Part shown: in pieces, positions 34,002 to 43,464 of the stretch
Layout of the letters: every line of letters begins with the position of its first letter
Position numbering within the stretch: the first letter of the stretch is position 1
Origin: an uncultured Clostridium sp.
GTDB lineage: Bacteria > Bacillota > Clostridia > Lachnospirales > Lachnospiraceae
Assembly (NCBI GenBank): GCA_946553025.1
Contig: CAMNRM010000001.1
Span: 112,992 to 176,991, forward strand
Reading direction: 5' to 3'
Length of the DNA: 64,000 nucleotides
Position numbers and translations under genes: made by a program
Notes under the pieces: generated by a model
The model's database searches: none
The model's input: the letters and a program-made list of their open reading frames with translations, nothing else
What the model was told of the DNA's origin: nothing

Positions 34002-35273
34002 TTATCCCTCCCAACAATTCAACGCAAGTTCTTCCCTTGCAGCTCGAACATCTGCATGATCCTTTCCAAGCAAACTTGACATCTTCTCAATAATAAGTTC
34101 TGCTTCTCCCCATGCATCCTGGGAAACAGCTTCTTCAAATTGTAAATCCAGTTCCTTCACTTCTTTTAGTTTTTCTGATGTTCCCTGACGGAAATTCAGC
34201 ACATCTTGAACAGAATAACCATATGCATCTTCTAAATATATAACTTCCTGAGCATCTGTAATCATAAGAAGTGGTTTATTTTCACAAGAAGAAATTACAA
34301 TAGGGGAATGTGTTGCTAAAATAAATTGAACTTTAGGAAAGGTTTCTTTTAAGGCTTTGATAATGTTCCATTGCCATTTTGGATGTAAATGCATATCAAT
34401 CTCATCAATCAGCACAATGCCCGGCACTTCTTTCCACTGTTCTGCTTTTTCTGGATTCAGCAAAGCTAACCGATAGGCCAGATTCATAATCATCCACAAT
34501 AGGGATTGATATCCTGCACTCAGATTTGAAATCGGCATAACCGTATTCTGTTCTCTATACACCATCTGCTCTAACTGGCTGGAATAGTAAATCTCAGGCA
34601 CATAATCCAAGGCACTTATTTTTTGCATAAAGACAGATACAATTTCCTTAAATGCTTCGTATTCTCTGATTGCCTGTTTTTTCTGAAAAGCATTTAACTC
34701 CATTTTTAAGCACCATGCCTGGATTCCCTTGATATCCAAAGAATAATCTAAGCAGCCTATATATCCGCAACGCCTGTCATTTAATTTTTTCTTCAGTTCT
34801 TTTCCAAAATCGCCCCGGCGCATTTGCCATACCCTTGCATCACTTTGAAAACAAAGTAATGGCAATACCGTATCCGGATCATTAGACTGCCTTTTCATCC
34901 ATTCTATGATACCGTCATCCTTTATCTTTGTCCTTGTGTTCCCACCTTCATCCTCCCGGTATCTTTTCCATTGGAATTCCCTGCCATTTTCTTTCAATAT
35001 ACAGGCAATTTCTGCCGGACGCCCATATTGGATTCCTGTAGAAGCATCTCCTTTTTCATCTACAGTAAATCGAATGTCGCTTTGCAATATGTTCTTCGCA
35101 GGTACTCCCTGAATGCCTTTCAACATTCCAGACAAAGCCACCGCAATTGCTTCCAAGACCGATGTTTTTCCAGCTCCGTTATCACCAATTAAAAGGTTAA
35201 CTTTCGGTGTAAATTCAATTTCCATATTTTTTACACCCTTAAAATTTTTTATTGAAACACTTTTCAAATTCAT
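34002..35273 (-). CDS. ptuA: Septu system ATPase PtuA
   Basis: 423 residues of the RecF/SMC-like AAA family. FKGVKNMEIEFTPKVNLLIGDNGAGKTSVLEAIAVAL holds Walker A. An ABC-like signature NLSAGYQSLLWMI lies near residue 245. Walker B is VLIDEIDMHLHPKWQWNII near 290, followed by the H-loop FILATHSPIVISS. The pairing with an HNH nuclease gene defines Septu. It is the first gene of the five-gene minus-strand operon. Confidence 0.88.
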   Translation of the reverse strand: MNLKSVSIKNFKGVKNMEIEFTPKVNLLIGDNGAGKTSVLEAIAVALSGMLKGIQGVPAKNILQSDIRFTVDEKGDASTGIQYGRPAEIACILKENGREFQWKRYREDEGGNTRTKIKDDGIIEWMKRQSNDPDTVLPLLCFQSDARVWQMRRGDFGKELKKKLNDRRCGYIGCLDYSLDIKGIQAWCLKMELNAFQKKQAIREYEAFKEIVSVFMQKISALDYVPEIYYSSQLEQMVYREQNTVMPISNLSAGYQSLLWMIMNLAYRLALLNPEKAEQWKEVPGIVLIDEIDMHLHPKWQWNIIKALKETFPKVQFILATHSPIVISSCENKPLLMITDAQEVIYLEDAYGYSVQDVLNFRQGTSEKLKEVKELDLQFEEAVSQDAWGEAELIIEKMSSLLGKDHADVRAAREELALNCWEG

Positions 35274-35480
35274 ATTCGTTTACCACCTTAATGAATAATA
35301 TAAGCAAAACTCAGTATATATAATCGTTCTTTACTCTAACTATAGCTTTAGGTTCTTTTACTATTTTTCAATATTCTCTTTTAATGGTAACACAAAGAGT
35401 TCTCTTTTACAAGAAAATAATCTTTAATTATAATTGCTTCAATAAACCTTTGCAGATTACAAACTTCCCCATCTCTCTGC

Positions 35481-36089
<609 letters not shown>

Positions 36090-36308
36090 TCATACGCAAA
36101 AACAGACCTGTTTTCAATTATGACAACCTTTCTTTTTGTATTTTTTGTCATTTTAATCGAATGCCAGAAAGGTCAAAAGGGGTTTTGGCATCAATTCCAT
36201 TATTCGTATTATTTTATGGAAATTATTGGGAATAAAGTGATTTTTAGAACGATTAATGAAGAAAACACAGATTTGCTCTAAGATTGAAGTCAAAGAATAT
36301 TTTCTTTC

Positions 36309-36440
36309 CGCCGGTGTTTCTGATACAAAATTTACGCAAAAAGTTTCCGATACAACATTTATGCAAAAAAATAAGAATAAAATCAGAAAACTCTGCAAAT
36401 TTCAGCATTTCTGTCAGGTTTTCTAATTTTATTCTTAATC
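36309..36440. repeat. Dispersed hairpin repeat, copy B
   Basis: GAATAAAATCAGAAAA (36375-36390) pairs with TTTTCTAATTTTATTC (36419-36434). Upstream are two 27-bp units beginning GTTTCTGATACAAAA and GTTTCCGATACAACA, of which copy A has one. This arrangement of hairpin plus iterated motif resembles IS ends, but no transposase is adjacent. Confidence 0.7.
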
Positions 36441-36452
36441 TATCATTTCTTA

Positions 36453-36502
36453 TTTGATTGTGAAATTATCTACAATATTTGATCGAGAAATTATCTACAA
36501 TA
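36453..36502. repeat. Two tandem 25-bp repeats
   Basis: GAAATTATCTACAATA occurs at 36462-36477 and 36487-36502 within 25-bp units starting TTTGATTG or TTTGATCG. They touch the stop of the next gene and directly follow hairpin repeat B. Confidence 0.7.
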
Positions 36503-38105
36503 CTTCCACTTTACAAACATGTTTTTTTGTCTTTTTACTGTAGCTAATCCCGACCGCCAGAACTTTTCCCGTGTATTTAGGTTCCTCCCCTAACTTTCCT
36601 CTTAACCGCAGCACATAGTTTTTATCCTTAATCTGTTGAATTGCCTTTTTAGGTGTACTTCCTACTTTCAATTCCAAAATCAAAGCATCTGCACTCTTTA
36701 CTTCCGGATAAAAGATGAAATCTACATATCCCTTGCCTGCCTTATCTTCCCGTTCCACACGATATCTGTCCCGTGCTGCAAGATATACAAGATTAACTAC
36801 TGCCGCCAGTTCAATCTCGCTATGATAAGAAAAAATCGGCGACTCTGTATTATGAGCATATTCAAGGATATCTGCCATGGTATTCGTATCTCCCGCCAGT
36901 GTAGCCGCCAGCATCCGTTCTGATTCCCTGGCCAGGCTGTAAACATATCCCAGACAATCATTATTCAGAAGAAGTTCATTAAACTTATCCATCAGTTCTT
37001 TGTTCGGAATAGACACCTTCTTATTCTCATAAGTCAACAGCCCGTAAACCACCATAGCAGAATAAATCTGATTTTTTGTTTTAAGTTCCGTCCCTGTAAC
37101 CGCATATCCCTGAAGAGCAATCGGAACCGTTTCTCCTGATACCATCAGGACAATATCATCTCTTACATCCTGAATATTATTGCGAATGTAGTAAAAAATT
37201 TCATCATAAGGTCCTGAACTGGTCCAATAATTCGATAATTCATTATCCGTCAGAGCGCATACCACCGATCTGGGGTTATAAATCCTCTTCCCTTTTGCCG
37301 TACAATAGCCATCATACCAGATTCGCAGTTCTTCTCTGGTAATTGCAGGTTCATCCGTCCCTTCTTGATATCGTTCAAATAATTTATCAACCTCAGCATC
37401 TGAAAATCCAAAATATTCACTGAATTTCTTTTTTGTCGCCATATCATATTCCAGGAACATATTCAGTTCCGAACCCCCGGAATATTTTGCTATAGGGAGA
37501 ACCCCTGTCATGTACGCCAGTTCCACATAAGCCTTTCCTTTTAATAAAGACTTCAAAAATAAGAGATATGCTTCTTTATCCTCCTGCGTAATAAATGACA
37601 TATGAAACATAGCATCCCACTCATCCATAACAAAGATAAATTTCTCACTTTTTTTCTGAAAAATATCCGTCAGAATATCCCATGTCGCTTTCTTTGTATC
37701 AATGTGCAGATCATCATAAACCCTGGCAAGATCATTATTTATCCCATCCTGTATACGGGCAATATACTGTCTGTAATTTGTGCAATCCCTTGGCACTTCA
37801 CTGAAATCAATATAGACAACATTATATTTATTCAAATGGGTCTTATAGTTTTCATTCCCGGCAATAAGCAGACGTTCAAATAATTTTTCGGAATCAACAG
37901 CCTTTCCAAAAAATGCAGCAACCATACATGCCATAATACTTTTTCCAAACCGCCTCGGCCTTGTGATACACAAATATTTCTGTCCATCGACTTCCGCTGC
38001 ACTTAAAATCTCTTCAAGGATAAGTGATTTATCCACAAAAAACCTTGTTCCGGCAATTTCTCTGTATACTTCAAATGGTACTCTGCTGTTCAAATACCTT
38101 CCCAT
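36495..38105 (-). CDS. AAA-ATPase-like protein with C-terminal PD-(D/E)XK nuclease domain
   Basis: 536 residues, same family as the gene at 17329 but clearly diverged. Walker A-like TRPRRFGKSIMACMV follows FFVDKSLILEEIL. A Walker B-like FIFVMDEWDAMFH is near residue 155. The C-terminal nuclease part has GYVDFIFYPEVKSADALILELKVG. The gene is solitary. Its stop overlaps the 25-bp repeats. Role unknown, though these genes are frequent in mobile and defence regions. Confidence 0.88.
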   Translation of the reverse strand: MGRYLNSRVPFEVYREIAGTRFFVDKSLILEEILSAAEVDGQKYLCITRPRRFGKSIMACMVAAFFGKAVDSEKLFERLLIAGNENYKTHLNKYNVVYIDFSEVPRDCTNYRQYIARIQDGINNDLARVYDDLHIDTKKATWDILTDIFQKKSEKFIFVMDEWDAMFHMSFITQEDKEAYLLFLKSLLKGKAYVELAYMTGVLPIAKYSGGSELNMFLEYDMATKKKFSEYFGFSDAEVDKLFERYQEGTDEPAITREELRIWYDGYCTAKGKRIYNPRSVVCALTDNELSNYWTSSGPYDEIFYYIRNNIQDVRDDIVLMVSGETVPIALQGYAVTGTELKTKNQIYSAMVVYGLLTYENKKVSIPNKELMDKFNELLLNNDCLGYVYSLARESERMLAATLAGDTNTMADILEYAHNTESPIFSYHSEIELAAVVNLVYLAARDRYRVEREDKAGKGYVDFIFYPEVKSADALILELKVGSTPKKAIQQIKDKNYVLRLRGKLGEEPKYTGKVLAVGISYSKKTKKHVCKVEVL

Positions 38106-38246
38106 ATCACCACCTCACTCCTTTCTCAGGATTTCTTGCTTTCTTATTTACTATCTTTTCTCAATTTATCATTTTTTCCACTTATTTATCTATATCAAGT
38201 ATCATATTTATTTCTTCATCTTAATATTCAATGATCAAGTAAATTT

Positions 38247-38651
38247 TTAAATATTCAATCTATCTTTAATTTTTTCTAATTCACTTTTCATTATCTCCAT
38301 ATTCTCATTTTGATAGTAGTCCAAGTTATCCTGATAATATTGGTCAACAGCGCTAAAAAATTCTTTCAAGCTATATACCTCTTCTTTCTCTTTGTCTGCC
38401 ACAGGCTCCTGAATTACAATCACTATACCATTTTCTCCAAAATAACCTTCTTCTAATTTCTCAAATTCTTCTGCAAAAGCATAGGAAATGCATTCATCTA
38501 TTGCAATACCGTTCCTGGTAAAATAGGATTCAATAATATCAATCAATTTATTTCTTTTCATATCCAAATAATAAAAAAACAACTCTATAGCATTCATTTT
38601 TTCATATTTTTTACACATCAATCGTTTTTTATTTACGCCCAAATTTTTCAT
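38247..38651 (-). CDS. Small acidic hypothetical protein (immunity-like)
   Basis: 134 residues, not recognised. It is Glu/Asp-rich (DIIESYFTRNGIAIDECISYAFAEEFEKLEEGYFG...), with a Tyr-rich C terminus. Its start overlaps the previous ORF by 23 bases; an internal Met (MCKKYEKMNA) is another start. AT-rich coding and clustering with two other small genes resemble immunity gene arrays of polymorphic toxins, but no toxin is nearby. Confidence 0.6.
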   Translation of the reverse strand: MKNLGVNKKRLMCKKYEKMNAIELFFYYLDMKRNKLIDIIESYFTRNGIAIDECISYAFAEEFEKLEEGYFGENGIVIVIQEPVADKEKEEVYSLKEFFSAVDQYYQDNLDYYQNENMEIMKSELEKIKDRLNI

Positions 38652-39090
38652 ACCAATGATATAATGGAATAGAACTAAAATTCTCTATTTCCAGTTCATT
38701 CTTTCTTAGCTTAAATGAACCACCCCGCTCAAATAGTTCGATAAGCGGTTCATACACATTCATATATTTTCTTGCTTCCGGGTTATTATCTGCTAATTGT
38801 GCTAATTTTAAATAATATTCGACAATTTTGCTTTGATAAATTGTTATTGATAAAAATTCTTTTGTTTTATCTGTATAATATTTTTCAAAATTCGCTTCAC
38901 TAGGTTCTCCCATTATCCAAGCTATATCAGAAACTAATGGCGGATATCGTTTAAATAATGTTTCCGTATAAAAATTTGCTAATCTCCGCAAAAATTCCAC
39001 CCCTGAATCTCCATCTTCTGGAGATACTCTTGTACCGACCTTATCCCAGTCAATATGATTTATTCTGTCTATTGCTTTTTCAAAATACAC
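38629..39090 (-). CDS. Hypothetical protein in small-gene cluster (immunity-like)
   Basis: 153 residues, mostly helical (YFEKAIDRINHIDWDKVGTRVSP..., TKEFLSITIYQSKIVEYYLKLAQ). No domain recognised. It is placed between two other small minus-strand genes, with an 11-base gap to the previous one, so the three are probably one transcript. Confidence 0.6.
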   Translation of the reverse strand: MYFEKAIDRINHIDWDKVGTRVSPEDGDSGVEFLRRLANFYTETLFKRYPPLVSDIAWIMGEPSEANFEKYYTDKTKEFLSITIYQSKIVEYYLKLAQLADNNPEARKYMNVYEPLIELFERGGSFKLRKNELEIENFSSIPLYHWYEKFGRK

Positions 39091-39101
39091 CTTAATCCTC
39101 C

Positions 39102-39455
39102 CTATTTATACCACAAATTATCCGAAATAAAATCAGAAACGAGCGCCGTATTTATACGATCTCTGATATTCCATTTATCGACGAATTCTAAAATATAGCT
39201 TATTAATTCCAAGGCATTTTCTGAATCAATGATAAAAACCGTTTGGTTATTCAACACTCTTTTCGTCGAAATATTCAATAATAATTCCTCTTTTATGCGT
39301 TCAACAAAATCAAACATCATTAATTTAAGACAAATATTATATCCATCAAATGTAGCCCAAATCTCTGATTTTTCTCCCATATCTTTCCATTTTATTCTTA
39401 ATCCATCGTATCTAAACCACTTTATATTTCCATCAATCTTTTCTAAATCTATCAT
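39102..39455 (-). CDS. Hypothetical protein in small-gene cluster (immunity-like)
   Basis: 117 residues with a beta-rich N-terminal half (IKWFRYDGLRIKWKDM, EIWATFDGYNICLKL) and a helical end. Not recognised. It is the first gene of the three-gene cluster. No transcription-control element could be identified in the AT-rich upstream region (39456-39641). Confidence 0.58.
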   Translation of the reverse strand: MIDLEKIDGNIKWFRYDGLRIKWKDMGEKSEIWATFDGYNICLKLMMFDFVERIKEELLLNISTKRVLNNQTVFIIDSENALELISYILEFVDKWNIRDRINTALVSDFISDNLWYK

Positions 39456-39641
39456 TTTTCTGACTTACCTTATATCCTTGAAATCATTTATAATACCACA
39501 ATCTTTCATTTAGTTCTGCTTTTCCCTCTCCTCTTCCTGCTATTCTGAACTATAAAAATCACCTGCCTTTATTATATAGCATCGCAAGACAAAGCACAAG
39601 AATTATTGGTGGATATTTTTTGATATTTCGCAAAAATCACA

Positions 39642-39791
39642 GATAATTATAACAATTCTGAAAATGAAACAAAAAGAAAAACAGCACTTAAATTACTAAA
39701 AAGAGGGAAACAAACCGTTGAAGAAATCGCAGAGGATACCGGTCTTAGTGTTCCGGAAGTAAGACAGCTTGCAGGACTCCAAACTGTGTAA
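39642..39791 (+). pseudogene. Remnant of an Rpn/PD-(D/E)XK transposase-type gene, C-terminal tail
   Basis: The open frame without start reads ALKLLKRGKQTVEEIA followed by EDTGLSVPEVRQLAGLQTV and a stop. This is the C-terminal HTH-like tail seen in Rpn-family recombination-promoting nucleases. The rest of the gene is absent. A related complete-looking gene starts at 63187, though its C terminus is outside the window. Confidence 0.6.
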
Positions 39792-39909
39792 AATAACAAA
39801 AATTGCCATTTTTTTACAGCAAGCTTATAGCAAACACGAAAAAAACTGCCCTGGCAGAAGATTAACCTCGCTGCCAGAGCGGTTGCCTTATTTATAGAAA
39901 CCCTGTGTT

Positions 39910-40767
39910 TTACATCGCCGAATTCATATCGACCAACATTTTTTGAATATTTTCTTCATTTAATTCATGCGTTGTAGTTTCATTTACTTCTTTAAAAAGA
40001 TATCCATTTTTCATCGCATTAAGCTGGCTGTCATACACAGACTTTGATACTTCATTCCCATTAATACTATATTTATCGTATGCATCAGAAAACTCTGCTG
40101 TTGGAACAATCATTCCATTATTAATTGTATAAAAACCCTCATCGCCTATCGTACTGCCGCTGCTCATAATTACGGACTTCATCCAGTTTCCCTGATGTAC
40201 ATAGGAAAAATCTCGTGCATAAAAATCCCTAAGCATACATAAATTACCCTGATAATAGGTATATAAACAAGTATTTGTCCTGTAATTTAATTTGGTACAC
40301 CCAAAAATAACAAGTTCCGGCACCGCATCTCCATCCACATATACAAGCTGGAATCGATGTTCATCAAAATAATCATTTTCTCCGCCTTGCGGAATTCCAT
40401 GCAGCACATTACGCAGGACTTCAGCATACTTTTCCAGATATCCCGCCTGTACATTGTTTTCCTGAATCCATGCTCCGTCTGCTCCAACCTGATAGCCGTC
40501 AGGCGTTGTTGTATTGACCAGCATAGCCCCATCTGTCCCTACATAATAATCTCCAATCCAGGCATTGGATGCCATATAGCCGTCATCACCAATATAATAC
40601 CATTTTCCCTCATCCGCGATCCACTCTGACGACGCATAACTTCCATCATCTTTTGCATACCAGTAACCTTTTGCATCTTTCTTCCATTCCCCTGCAAAGG
40701 CGGTAATTCCCCCACCCAGCACTGCTAACATGGCCGTACATAACATTATTTTACTTCCTTTTTTCAT
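39910..40767 (-). CDS. Secreted protein with Gly/Trp cell-wall-binding repeats
   Basis: 285 residues. A signal peptide (MKKGSKIMLCTAMLAVLGGGITAFAG) is followed by choline-binding-like repeats (WKKDAKGYWYAKDDGSYAS, WYYIGDDGYMASNAW, YYVGTDGAMLVNTTTPDGYQVGADGAW). A C-terminal domain of ~170 residues is not recognised. It is probably anchored non-covalently to the cell wall. The repeats match those of the protein at 44937, suggesting a common surface role. Confidence 0.85.
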   Translation of the reverse strand: MKKGSKIMLCTAMLAVLGGGITAFAGEWKKDAKGYWYAKDDGSYASSEWIADEGKWYYIGDDGYMASNAWIGDYYVGTDGAMLVNTTTPDGYQVGADGAWIQENNVQAGYLEKYAEVLRNVLHGIPQGGENDYFDEHRFQLVYVDGDAVPELVIFGCTKLNYRTNTCLYTYYQGNLCMLRDFYARDFSYVHQGNWMKSVIMSSGSTIGDEGFYTINNGMIVPTAEFSDAYDKYSINGNEVSKSVYDSQLNAMKNGYLFKEVNETTTHELNEENIQKMLVDMNSAM

Positions 40768-40921
40768 CTTGAAATCTCCTTTATATAATCATTTTATTCT
40801 AATCATTCCATTCACAGATAAATACAATATTATCATTTACTGTTCCATGCCCAAAATCTCCATATTCCCTCTTCTTCTGCATCGCTAATTCCAAAATATG
40901 TATTTTCATAACCTACCGTTT

Positions 40922-41458
40922 TCATGGCATCATACAGTGCTGTATTTTCTTCTCTGAAATTAATCCCTCAGCCTTTAGCCGTATGATATAAAACGTCCGT
41001 ACCCATTCGAGTTCTTGTTCCATTGTTTCACCCAATGCGAGCAAACGTCTTTTTCCCAAACGCCGATCCAGCAAGGCAAAAATACGAACTAATGGATTAT
41101 TATGTACAACGCTTTTTTCAATACTTTGATTGTCAAAAATATGAAACGCTTCATAGAAAAACCAATTATCAAAACAGCCGTCGTTTAGTGCGCCCTCGTA
41201 AGCAAGTTGAAATGCTATCTTTGGGTTTTCATTTCCTGAAGTACTTGAACGCAACTTCTGGTACCTTTTCCAATAATTTTGGTCGTAATCATAGTAATTA
41301 CTTCGTAGAACTTCTACACCATCCAGCCGAATAGCAGCACGGCCTTCATGGTCTGCGCTTTTGCTGTAACTCGTTGCAAAATACTGAATATGTCCTTGTA
41401 ATGAAGAGCATAAGTAATCACTCTCAAGTTTTTTTCGCATAGAACTCCATGTTGGCAT
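40922..41458 (-). CDS. SF0329-family protein
   Basis: 178 residues starting MPTWSSMRKKLESDYLCSSL, a pattern I recognise for the uncharacterised SF0329 family. GAGGAGGGAATC directly before ATG 41458 fixes the start, against the longer ORF. Another frame directly downstream codes for ENTALYDAMKTVGYENTY and continues to 40838. This may be a neighbouring fragment or a frame-shifted tail. Function unknown. Confidence 0.78.
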   Translation of the reverse strand: MPTWSSMRKKLESDYLCSSLQGHIQYFATSYSKSADHEGRAAIRLDGVEVLRSNYYDYDQNYWKRYQKLRSSTSGNENPKIAFQLAYEGALNDGCFDNWFFYEAFHIFDNQSIEKSVVHNNPLVRIFALLDRRLGKRRLLALGETMEQELEWVRTFYIIRLKAEGLISEKKIQHCMMP

Positions 41459-41502
41459 GATTCCCTCCTCATTATTCAAAAGCAAAACAATCATCTAACA
41501 GT

Positions 41503-42117
41503 GGTTTTTACGAAAAGGCTGTTCTTCGATAAAACATACTGGCGGCATAAATTCTTGAAAATTCCATGCATGATTTATATTTTTATTTGAAATAACCATA
41601 CATGGAATGTCGAGCAATACACAGATATCTTTCACTGCATTTGCGTAGTTGCCGCATACTCCTTTTCCATACAAAATTAATGTGCGAGGATCATTATCAA
41701 CTTGTTACTGTTCACACGTTCACAGCAACGGGCAAAAATCCATGAAAATCGCCTTCGTCGATGGGATTTTTGCTCACTAGCCCAGTTTAACATACGGTCA
41801 GCGCAGCAGGTGCGCAGACCTATGTGAACAGTAACATCAACTTCTCTTCCTTCATAATACGCATTCTTAGCAAACCAGGTCTTAATATAGCCCAACTGCC
41901 GTTCCTGATCCGCTGAATATTGCCTGGCTTCATCTGCTATTTTGTTATCTTATGAAAATAATCCGTATCTTCATAAAGAAATGTAGCCATACTATTTACC
42001 TCGATAACAAAATAGGTTGCCATAGGGCTGTTCACCACTCTGCCCCACGACGTATACATAGCCTGCAATGCTCTTTGCTCTTCTTTATACAAAGCAGGTG
42101 TTGGCAGTTTTATATTA
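41503..42117 (-). pseudogene. Transglutaminase-like gene broken by a MITE and a frameshift
   Basis: Removal of the 132-bp insertion at 41704 and one copy of its 8-bp target duplication fuses GREVD to NDPRTLILYGKGVCGNY in frame. The joined part reads LILYGKGVCGNYANAVKD, with the likely catalytic Cys, and later ISNKNINHAWN, with the catalytic His: a transglutaminase-core pattern. Upstream, MATYFVIEV..MATFLYEDTDY ends at a stop (41942-41944), and the frame resumes one base off as ADEARQYSADQERQLGYIK. The gene is therefore broken at least twice. Confidence 0.72.
41704..41835. mobile_element. 132-bp MITE with 13-bp inverted ends and 8-bp target duplication
   Basis: The ends GTTACTGTTCACA (41704-41716) and TGTGAACAGTAAC (41823-41835) are perfect inverted repeats. 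ATCAACTT flanks both sides (41696-41703, 41836-41843). The interior folds: GCAAAAATCC pairs with GGATTTTTGC, and GGTCAGCGC pairs with GCGCAGACC with one mismatch. The first 26 bases equal the mini-insertion unit seen at 4504, so that unit is a derivative of this MITE, or the reverse. No transposase is encoded. Confidence 0.88.
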
Positions 42118-42491
42118 AATCATAGTACAAAATCTTACGATAGCTGGACATTGCAATCCTTAATCAAATTGTCATTTCTTACCATTGTAAAACAAAAAAA
42201 TATATAAAACAAGGTGTGGCAGACTTTGTGGCAGATTTTTATTTTAGTTTTAGCTATTATATTGCTATTCTTTTCAGCCTAACCCATCTGCTTCTTTAAT
42301 ACTCTTCTGCCCTAGCAGACTAAATATTTATCTTATATTACTTTACTTTCTCTTTTTCCTTTTAAATAAGATGTTTCCAGAGATAAAGCAAAAATAAAGC
42401 GTAAATAGGGGTTGTGTTGCTGCGAAAATAATTCAAATATATTAGTAGAAAAAAATGACAAAAAATGTTATAATAAAAACGTAAAAATTAT
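42118..42491. other. Gene-free AT-rich stretch
   Basis: About 370 bases with no supported gene. An extended -10 (TGTTATAAT, TATAAT at 42469-42474) lies just before the PIN gene and is probably its promoter. A GTGGCAGACTTTGTGGCAGA direct repeat is at 42215-42234. Confidence 0.5.
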
Positions 42492-42515
42492 GTGACGAAA
42501 GAGAGAAACAGGAAC

Positions 42516-42992
42516 ATGCGGAAAATAAAGGTCTATTTGGATACTTCAGTAATAAGTTATCTTCAACAGGAAGACACACCAGAACGAATGAACGATACAT
42601 TGGCTCTTTGGAAGCAATTTGAAACTGGAAAGTATGATATTTGCTTGTCACAAATAACACTTGATGAAGTAGGTGAATGTCATGAACCCAAAAGAACTAC
42701 ACTTTATAAATATTTAAGCAAAATTAATTACACAAAACTGGAAATTACGGATGAAGTTTTTCGTGTTGCAAATCAGATTATAGATATGGGTATCCTAAAA
42801 CCTAAAAGTATTGATGATTGCCAACATATAGCTGCGGCTGTTGTATATGGATGTGACTGTATAATATCTTGGAATTTCAAGCACATTGTTAATATAAAGA
42901 CAATCCGTGGTGTCAGGGCAATCACACAGCTTGAAAACTATAAAAACATTGATATTATGAATCCATCTGTACTATTGGGAGGTGAAGAGTAA
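42516..42992 (+). CDS. PIN-domain protein (VapC-like)
   Basis: 158 residues. PIN nucleases cut RNA. The first acidic residue is in KVYLDTSVISYL, with the others in LDEV near residue 50 and DDCQHIAAAVVYGCDCIISWNFKHI near 110, a recognised PIN pattern. The ATG at 42516 is chosen because the protein starts there with the PIN core; the upstream ORF start adds eight unlikely residues. Its stop overlaps the next small gene by one base (TAATG). If a toxin-antitoxin pair, the order is toxin first. Confidence 0.82.
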   Translation: MRKIKVYLDTSVISYLQQEDTPERMNDTLALWKQFETGKYDICLSQITLDEVGECHEPKRTTLYKYLSKINYTKLEITDEVFRVANQIIDMGILKPKSIDDCQHIAAAVVYGCDCIISWNFKHIVNIKTIRGVRAITQLENYKNIDIMNPSVLLGGEE

Positions 42993-43168
42993 TGATACAC
43001 ACATTAGAAATTAGTCCAAATTTTACAATTGAAGATATACACAAAATTCGCGAACACAATTATGAGATAACAAAACATATGACATTAGAAGAAAAACTTC
43101 TTTATTATAATACCCCAAGAACGGATGCAGAAAAGCAAATTGAACTGCTTAAAGCACAGAAAAATTGA
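42992..43168 (+). CDS. Small partner of the PIN protein (putative antitoxin)
   Basis: 58 residues, starting MIHTLEISPNFTIEDIHKIREHNYEITKHMTLEEKL and ending KAQKN. The start overlaps the PIN gene stop (TAATG), so translation is coupled. The N-terminal half resembles short antitoxins with an IEDIHKIRE helix, although I cannot name a family. An antitoxin role is inferred from position only. Confidence 0.6.
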   Translation: MIHTLEISPNFTIEDIHKIREHNYEITKHMTLEEKLLYYNTPRTDAEKQIELLKAQKN

Positions 43169-43347
43169 TAAATATTACCCTCCTTGTTCTATTTGTTTCA
43201 TATTATAGCATAAAAATTTTGATTTTTTAATGAATTTTCAGAATTTTTAAATCCGGTAAAAATATTTGACTTACAGTGTTAGACGCGCTACATTAAACAT
43301 AAGGAAAACAACTGCCCACAAAATGGTTGACCTCCATAAGTAATTAT

Positions 43348-43388
43348 AAACCTACCCCGGCCGCCAAGCACAAGGTAGGTTTATTTAT
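43348..43388. terminator. Terminator downstream of the lipoprotein gene
   Basis: AAACCTACC (43348-43356) pairs with GGTAGGTTT (43374-43382), with a GC-rich loop. A T-rich tail (TATTTATTTT) follows on the plus strand, and on the minus strand A/T-rich sequence continues. Confidence 0.65.
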
Positions 43389-43464
43389 TTTCAATTTTCT
43401 AAAATTTTCCTAAACACAGAAAAGTCAGATTTGTGGCCAATACAAAAAAGTAAGGAGAATCTAT

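Noticed and set aside
33250..35480. Retron (reverse transcriptase plus msr/msd RNA) with ptuAB
   Set aside because: No reverse transcriptase motif (YxDD) is seen on either strand around the pair.
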